Positions 57,410 to 64,000 of a DNA stretch of 64,000 nucleotides are shown here, one piece after another (the first letter of the stretch is position 1; the number at the start of each line of letters is the position of its first letter). This DNA is from Talpa occidentalis (Eukaryota; Chordata; Mammalia; Eulipotyphla; Talpidae), in the NCBI RefSeq assembly GCF_014898055.3, contig NW_023605083.1:89435721-89499720 (forward strand), in the 5' to 3' direction. The position numbers and the translations under genes are program-made. Under the pieces are notes generated by a model. It was not told where the DNA came from. It saw only the letters and a program-made list of their open reading frames with translations, and ran no database searches.

Positions 57410-60400
57410 TTGGGGTTGGGGAGAGAGCTTGGTTGAATTCAAACAAACAATATTTCATTTTGGAAGCACTATGCCATTATGGGTTATTATTACTGTGTTT
57501 GGCTAAAGGCAGCACAATTATTTTCTAGGTGGCCTTGTGTGAATGTGTGTGCAGACATAGACAGAAGCTGTACTAGAAAGTCCTTGGACTGATTGATTTT
57601 ATTCTTGAATAGAGAGGAAAACAGAGATCTAGAGACAAAGAAAGATTCATCCAACACTGCACAGTCAGTTATACAGACAGGGATGGGCTAGAACCCAGGC
57701 CCTCTGCTACAAACCAATGATGTAACGTGCAAAATGAAAATGTGAAACCTCTTGTTCAAAAATGATTAAAAATTTCAAGACAGCTACAGCAGAGCATTAA
57801 ACCAAGTATGAATCCTTCAGCCACTGCTCGGGTCACACATCCAGGAAGCCAGCCCTGCCCCTCGCCCTCAGTCATTACCTCATCTTTTGTAAAAAAAAAA
57901 AAAAAAAGGAGAAAGGATGACATATGAGAGTAGCTAACCCCAACAGATTCACACTTTAAATCATCCTCAACTTCTACTGCATATGGGTCACCCAGGGAGG
58001 TTGTAAAAGTCTCCATGCCAAGGCTGCCCCCAGACAAACTAAGTCACAGAATCTATGAGTGGGACACCATGTTTTTAAAACTTCCCAGATGACTCCAGTA
58101 CAAAGGCAGATTTGCAAACCAGTGATCCCCAGAAGGGCAGACTTGAAGGACGAGCTTGGTGCATGTCGGGGAGCACAGAACTCTGGCCAAGGTCCCCAAC
58201 CCCGCCCCTGGAGCAGGAGCTCAGCCCAAGTGAGATCTAATTACTGTCTCTCCTCGTTAACACCAGCATAAACCGCACCCTGGAGATGACTGAATACATA
58301 AATAAAGAGGTCTGAGCCCTGCTTAGCTTATTCAGTTTTCTTTGATAAATATGTATTCAGCGAAATTTCGAAGAAACGTAATATTGTGTCTCTCCAGAAT
58401 TGTTCAGGTCTGTTGGGAAAATAAATATTGAAGAGGTTCATCAGATGTATTCCGCTTGCTTGGCAGCCAAGAAAAGCTTCCATTTCAAGCCCCGTCTATG
58501 TCCTCTCACTGTCAAGGCAAAAGCACGAGGAGGAAAAGAAATCTTTCCCCCTCCCTGCCTGACACATTGGCTGGAACATGATGCTCTGCCCCCCTCCTGG
58601 GGTCTCAGTGTCTGTGCGCAATTCTCTGTCTGTCTCAGTACCTCAACTACCCAGCTATGGTGAAGACGCCTCCCCTCTCTGAACCTTGATGTCCTCTTTT
58701 CTTGGGGATTGTTGACCTTCCTAAGGCATCTGCTCCCTTTCTGGAGAGCTTAGAATTCTGGAAAGTTCTACTTGACAGTTGGTGACCTCTGTCTGCCCAT
58801 TCGTCAGTTCACCCTAGTACATGGCAGGGCTTCCCACAGTGGCGTTTGCTTCCTGACCCCAGAGATCACTCAGACGAGTTTGAGGGTGGGTCTTAGGTCT
58901 CTCACCCTCTCTTCTCTGGTTTGAGGCCCAGCCCCTCAGTCATTCCACCCAAGGATGGCTCCCCTCCCATTTGACTCCCTCTGGAGTTGACATAACACAG
59001 TCTCTAAAATCATCTTCTGTCAACGATAAAGGAAAAGTTTAAAAGCTCACATTTAAAGAAATTGGCTGGGAAACTTGAACCACAAACTCTTTCAGATAGG
59101 ATTCCACAAACATACTTTGCATAAACATCATCATTTTTTGCCAATAGCATAATAAAATAGGGAGAAGGCTGTTAAGTGATCAAGGGAGACATGCTTTAAA
59201 CATTACTGCCTGTTCCCATCTCATCTTTTAAGTGAATCATTTGTTGCCAAAATCTAATGAGCAACAAGAAAGCAGAGGAAGGAGGCTGGTTTTGTGCAGC
59301 TTGGTGTTTGGTGTGTCCAGTTAGTTGGGGTGCATACCAGTGGACAGCCCTGTCCAGTGCCATGTGGGCCATCAGGTTGAATAAAGTACAGTCATGGCAT
59401 ATAATTCCAAATAGACTGGTGAGAAAGACTGGCCCCAGGCTGTTCTGTGGGCAGTGAGGCCTTGGAGGTGAGAGGCCATAGCTAAGCTGATACATACCTA
59501 GAGAATAGGGCCTCTGGGGAGTCCTTCAGAGATATCATTACCTCACCTAGAGTCCCTCAGCTTCATCAAAACTAGAAGAGCTAAAATTATGCATTTAAGT
59601 CTTTTCACTTTGTAGGTGGTAAAACTGAGCCCCAAGAAGAGTTGCAGTATGCCTGGGGCCCAGAATCAAGGCCAACGGCCTTATTTAAACACAGACCCAG
59701 TGTTTACAGTTGGGTCTTCGCTGTACTCTGAATCTACCGGATGAACTTCCTCTGGGCCCCAGAATCAGTTATCCATTGCTGCATACAGATCATCCCCAAT
59801 TTAAATTACATAAAGCAACACAATGTGTTCTTTCTCTTGATTCTAAGAGCAGATGGACCTCAGTTCTCTACTTGAGGCCACTGAGGCGGCTGCCTACAGA
59901 GGCAAGCTCCACTGGGACTAGAATGTCCAAGGCATCTTCTGGACCCTTTCCATGTACTCTCCTCATTTTTGCAGGATGTCTTCAGAAGCTGCCAGTCCTC
60001 ATGAAGGCAAACCTCAAACTTCGAACTAGCATTGCATCACTTCCAACACACTCTGTTGGTTGAAGTGAATCATGTGGCCAAAGCAGGAGTCAGTGCAGAG
60101 CATGAATAGCAGGAGGCAGGGGACAGCTGCCACAGCACAGCCCTCCTGGGAAAGGCCCACACCGAGTCCAGCTGCTACCTGAGCACTCACCTTGAGCCAC
60201 AAATTAAGCTGGGCCCTGGTCCTAGGATGAGCCATGCCTACAGGCTGCCATGAGACCTAGTCTGCCCAGTTATTCAGGAGTAGGGTGAGGATGTATAATG
60301 ATAGGTCAGGTTTATAAAGGACTTTGTCAGAGGGGAGTTTGTCAGAGAGGACGCCAGCTGCCTTAGGAAGGGATGATATCCTTGTCACTGGAGACATGTA

Positions 60401-61560
60401 AGGAGACTTGGAATGGCCAGCTAGTAGAGTTCTGTGAGCATTTGTGGCATGGAGAGGAGAAAATGGGGACTTACAGATTCCTACAGATTCCAGGGCAGAG
60501 GCACACTCTATAATTCTTGAGCTCCAAGTCGTAAAACAAAGGTAGAGACCCAGAGACCAAGGCTGCCGGCAGTGAGAACCAGGAAGCAGCACAGATTGGT
60601 TCTCATCCAGACTCCACCCCTAATCACTGCGACTCAATGGCCTTCCAATCAATTCCCCACAGAGTGATAATCAATTAACAGTAATCAAATCCCTACACCC
60701 GAGCAACCATTTAAAAATGTAATTTGCTTGCTTAAAAGTCCTCAGTGATTATCCATCTTCCCCATAACAAACCCCAAACCTCTCAGCTCTTCCTGACTCA
60801 TGTGTGACTTTGACCTACTGCCCTCCCCCATCACTGTTCCTCACTCCCTGGGCTCCAGCCGCAAGGGACAGAATTCCCCAAACCTTAAACTCCCGTATGT
60901 TTTCAGTGTTGAATTCAATCCTAGAATGATTTTTGTGTCTCTCTAGGCAGGGTGGGTAGGCAGGAAGATGAGGGAAACTGTCATAGGAGTCAGGGTCTCT
61001 GGAGGAGTCAAGGGCAGCAGCACAGACAGCAAGTAATCAAGGTCAATGACAACTTGGCCAGGCATTTCCTACATCCAGGCATTGTTCACATGCAGTATTT
61101 TATGTAACCCACATAATAATATGAGATAAGATCTGTTTTTATGCCCATTTTATGGGTAGGGAAACTGAGGTACAGAACAGTAAAGTAACTTTCCACACTC
61201 AAACAAAAGGAAGACACCACCCTATCCCTCTAATTGTCTCTTTCACTCACACACATATATGGTTGTGAAGGACAACTCTTTATATCTTCTTTCTCCTCAC
61301 ACTTACTGTGCCTGGTGGCCCTTCACATTCTCAGTTTGCTGAGTCCCAACAATTTTCTCCCCTCCATTGAGAAAATATTAATTTATTCAAATATATTTTT
61401 GAATACCTGTATGCAAGATCACTTCTGACTCATCTCTGAATTTCAGCATCAAGTGTAGACCTTAGACTAAGCAAGACCTTGGATGGAGAGATAGGAGGAG
61501 GCATGATGGATGAATAGTTTAATAGACAAATGACTGAGCTGATGTGGATAGGTAAATGGA
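56485..61560. other. Intergenic DNA with microsatellites and MIR scraps, no supported gene
   Basis: A CA repeat (57,376-57,406) and an A run (57,891-57,907) are present, with MIR-like reverse runs near 57,600-57,720, 59,590-59,700 and 61,080-61,200. Open frames do not exceed about 117 codons and show no domains. Confidence 0.5.
57376..57406. repeat. (CA)n microsatellite
   Basis: About 15 perfect CA units. Confidence 0.95.
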
Positions 61561-61627
61561 TTTATCTATGAATGGTGCATGGATGGATTAACAAATGGAA
61601 AAAACAAACTGAGCAAGATGAAGGGAA

Positions 61628-61850
61628 TGAGGATGGATGGATGGATGGATGGTTGGGGATTAGATGGATGGATGGAGTTTGGATGGATGAATGGATGGAT
61701 GAATGGATGGATGATGGATGGATGGATGGATGGGGATTGGATGGATGGATGGATGGAGGTTGGATGAATGGATGGATAATGGATGAATGGTAGATGGGTG
61801 GATGGACATGGCTTGGATGAATGGATGGAGCATGGAGAGATGAATGTCTT
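61628..61850. repeat. (GGAT)n microsatellite, degenerate
   Basis: GGATGGATGGATGGATGG with scattered GAAT and GTTT variants across about 220 bp. The Trp/Met/Asp/Gly and His/Pro/Ser/Ile repeat proteins on the two strands are artefacts. Confidence 0.95.
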
Positions 61851-61854
61851 CATG

Positions 61855-62610
61855 AAACTCTAATTTGGTTACACTGATTAGGAAACCAAACTTCGATGAC
61901 CAGGAGCCCCAGTTGAACCCTCCCCTCTCCCCAGCATTCTTGTCCACTGCTCCAAGCATAAATGGGCTTTTCCCTGCCCATCGCCAAGTTCCCACAGCGG
62001 CCATTTGTTTTAAGTGTCCAGGGCAGCTCTGCGGTGGTGCAATTAGTCCTCGTTAGCAGCCACTGTAACTGGACTGTAATTTCCAGGCTGTTGGATGGTA
62101 ATTGCGCATGAACAGCTCGGAGAGGCTCTGCACCTGTAATGACAAGTGAAGCCTCTTCCCCTCTCCATGCTGCTCAGAATGCCAACAAGCAGGTGAGCTC
62201 CTGATGCCATATTAGCACGCAGTGATTTTCATTACTAAATGACTCCAGGGCTGTCCAAATGAGGAGAGCAATTAGGCCGATCAGGGGAAGACAAAGCATC
62301 CCTTGATGAGCATAATGATGACACAGGCGGAATCACTCTGGCCTGAGGCAGAGTGTGAAATCAGAGCCCAAGGCTCCACTGGGGTGCAAATCAGCTTTTC
62401 TCAGCTCCTGCCCCTCTGCCTACCCTGGGCATTCATCACAGCCCCTGGGGCTTCAGCACCCACAGAGAAGAAACAACCAGTATTTCCATGTAATTAGAAG
62501 AAATTGCATATCCAATGCCCCTTACTGAGATTAGCAGTTATGGGGTGGGCTCTGTCCAAGAAAAATGTTAGTCGTTGAAGAAGAGTTAAATAACTGAATT
62601 ATTTGCTAAA
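61855..62610. other. Intergenic DNA, no supported gene
   Basis: The stretch 62,040-62,300 is less repetitive-looking ('gcagccactgtaactggactgtaatttccaggctg', 'gccatattagcacgcagtgattttcattac') and could be conserved noncoding sequence. It cannot be judged without alignment. Confidence 0.4.
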
Positions 62611-62639
62611 AGCCCATGCTCCTTATCAAGGCAATTAAG

Positions 62640-62905
62640 ATCCTTCTTGATCTCATTCCTGCCTCATACTCCAGCCATCAAGTCCCACAACTTTTGCCAA
62701 GACACCATGCACTGTCATGCCTCCAGGTATTTGCACATGCTATTCCATCTGCCTGGAGGGCCCTTCCCCGCGTCTGCCAAAACCCACTCAAGTGTCACCC
62801 ACTGACTCTTGGCCTAAGCATCAAAGTCCCCAGGCCCTTTCCAAGTTACTGGTGAACCTATACATGCCTCTGACCATTTCTATTTTTCATACCACAGTGT
62901 AATTG
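62640..62905 (+). repeat. L2 fragment
   Basis: 'tatttgcacatgctattccatctgcctggagggcccttcccc' is the well-known L2 3' block, followed by 'cccactcaagtgtcaccc' and 'cataccacagtgtaattgg'. Confidence 0.7.
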
Positions 62906-62984
62906 GAAGTTCACGTGTGGGCTTTCCCTACTAGACTGTGAAATGTCTCCATCTCTCTGGCATCCATAAATTTAAGATTGTCCA

Positions 62985-63225
62985 GAACAAAGAATTACAA
63001 ACTATAGTCCATGAGTGAAATCTGACCTACCTTCTGTTTTTGTAAGTAAATTCCTATTGGACACAGTTGCACTATTTGTTTAACATCTGGGCCATAGCAG
63101 CTTGCTCACAACAAAGGTAGAGATGGATATTTGCAATAGGGACCATGTGGTCCTCAAAAAGCCAAAACTATTTGCTACCTGGCCCTTTCCAGAAAAAGCT
63201 TGGCAACCCCTAGCCCAGAGTGAGA
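62985..63225 (+). repeat. Old hAT-type DNA transposon relic
   Basis: 'attacaaactatagtccatgagtgaaatctgacctacc', 'tgtttttgtaagtaaattcctattggacacagttgc' and 'ctatttgctacctggccctttccagaaaaagcttggcaaccccta' give the full pattern of the repeat also seen at 13,520 and 52,740. Confidence 0.6.
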
Positions 63226-63394
63226 GATGCTTAAGAGCTGCCACATCGCTCACTGCACAGGTGGGACATGATTTTGAGAAGTGAGAAATGGCTTTCCCGA
63301 GGTCACACAGTGAGCCAACCCCAGGTCCCCAGGTTGGCTCTTGGCAATGTGCCATGCCCCTAGAATCTGGAGTTGACCAGCACTCCCCTGCTAG

Positions 63395-63790
63395 AGAGGA
63401 ATTGCCACAAAAAGGGGAGGTTCCATGTTCCCTGCCCCTCATGATGAAGGATGAAACTGCAGCAAGAAAAATATAGAAGATTTTTGGAGAGGAGACTTAG
63501 AGGGGAAAATGAAGAAGAACACACAGGAGAGGAGACACATGAGCAAAGAGACATGATGCAAGAATGAAGGCATACTTCCTTCTCAGCTTTGGATGTGTAC
63601 TTGGGGAACACGGAAGAAAAACCTGGGTGAGAGACACATGGCGGGGGTGGGGGGAGCTGACAATGGCAGCCTCTAGTTTGATTTTTTGCTCCTTTCATCC
63701 CAGATTTGCCTGGTCCCTTTTGCTCCTTCCCTATAGATCCCTTCCAGAAGTTGCCTTAGACTTGAGGCAAGAATTGAACTTTGGTTTACG
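63395..63790 (+). mobile_element. Partial, diverged LTR-C copy, plus strand
   Basis: It shares with the reverse complement of 46,692-47,285 the blocks GGTTCC.TGTTCCCTGCCCC, GTGAGA..CATGG..G.G, TGACAATGGCAGC and TTAGACTTG.GGCA, in order. The copy seems truncated after about 63,790. Confidence 0.6.
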
Positions 63791-64000
63791 AGGGGTGAGT
63801 GCATTTACTCTCACTAAGCCTCTTGAAACCTCAATTTGCTCCTCCAAACAATGGGGAGGAAAATGACAGCCTTGCCTGATGGTGATCAAGCTGCTAGGGA
63901 GAGGGTTTGAGATGAGGTGTGGAGAAGCCAGTCTCCTGCACAGTGCGGAGGTGAAGGGACTTCACATTGCTCACCATACTACCTGCTCTGTGCACTATGG

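Noticed and set aside
61566..62004. His/Pro/Ser/Ile-rich and Trp/Met/Asp-rich repeat proteins
   Set aside because: Translation of the GGAT microsatellite on both strands, with no other coding support.

Overview
The window is mammalian nuclear DNA, AT-rich, dominated by interspersed repeats, with almost no host coding sequence. Six copies of one tRNA-derived SINE (B-box-like GGTTCGATCCC, an internal TCCCCTCAGCAGTGTA block, an AATAAA-rich tail) lie among mammalian-wide L1M, L2, MIR, MLT1-type LTR and hAT relics. The SINE resembles my memory of the Rhin-1 type of rhinolophoid bats, so a bat is the best guess. The family-level call is uncertain and was not checked by any search.

Region by region: 1-30,264 is intergenic DNA with old LTRs, L1 and MIR pieces, five of the SINEs and several microsatellites, including about 230 bp of CTTT repeat grown from a SINE tail. 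Positions 30,265-39,048 hold an almost complete class I (gammaretrovirus-like) endogenous retrovirus on the + strand. It has 4-bp target duplications (ACAG), two LTRs of 482/483 bp that differ by eye only at two small indels, a lysine-tRNA-type primer-binding site, an unusual hydrophobic pre-gag reading frame leading into gag, a UAG between gag and pol in the same frame, pro-RT-RNase H-integrase, a 2-kb tract without a recognisable env, and a polypurine tract. Three frame breaks interrupt it. A related solo LTR lies at 40,372-40,836 (-), and another at 46,481-47,539 (-) is split by a different solo LTR (46,692-47,285) with its own 4-bp duplication.

Positions 42,798-44,905 hold the only stretch that looks like a host protein gene. 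It is an intronless, GC-rich, proline/serine-rich reading frame with a POM121-like motif, one frameshift and two in-phase tandem repeat arrays (45-bp and 144-bp units). From 45,766 to the end the window returns to LTR, L1, L2, MIR and hAT relics, one young SINE at 53,168, a GGAT microsatellite at 61,630 and a partial LTR at 63,395.

How the parts work together: within the provirus, the LTR supplies promoter and poly(A) signals, gag and pol supply particle and copying functions, and the missing env plus the hydrophobic Gag leader suggest an intracellular retrotransposon lifestyle. The rest is insertion history rather than a gene pathway. All repeat-family names come from recognition by eye.
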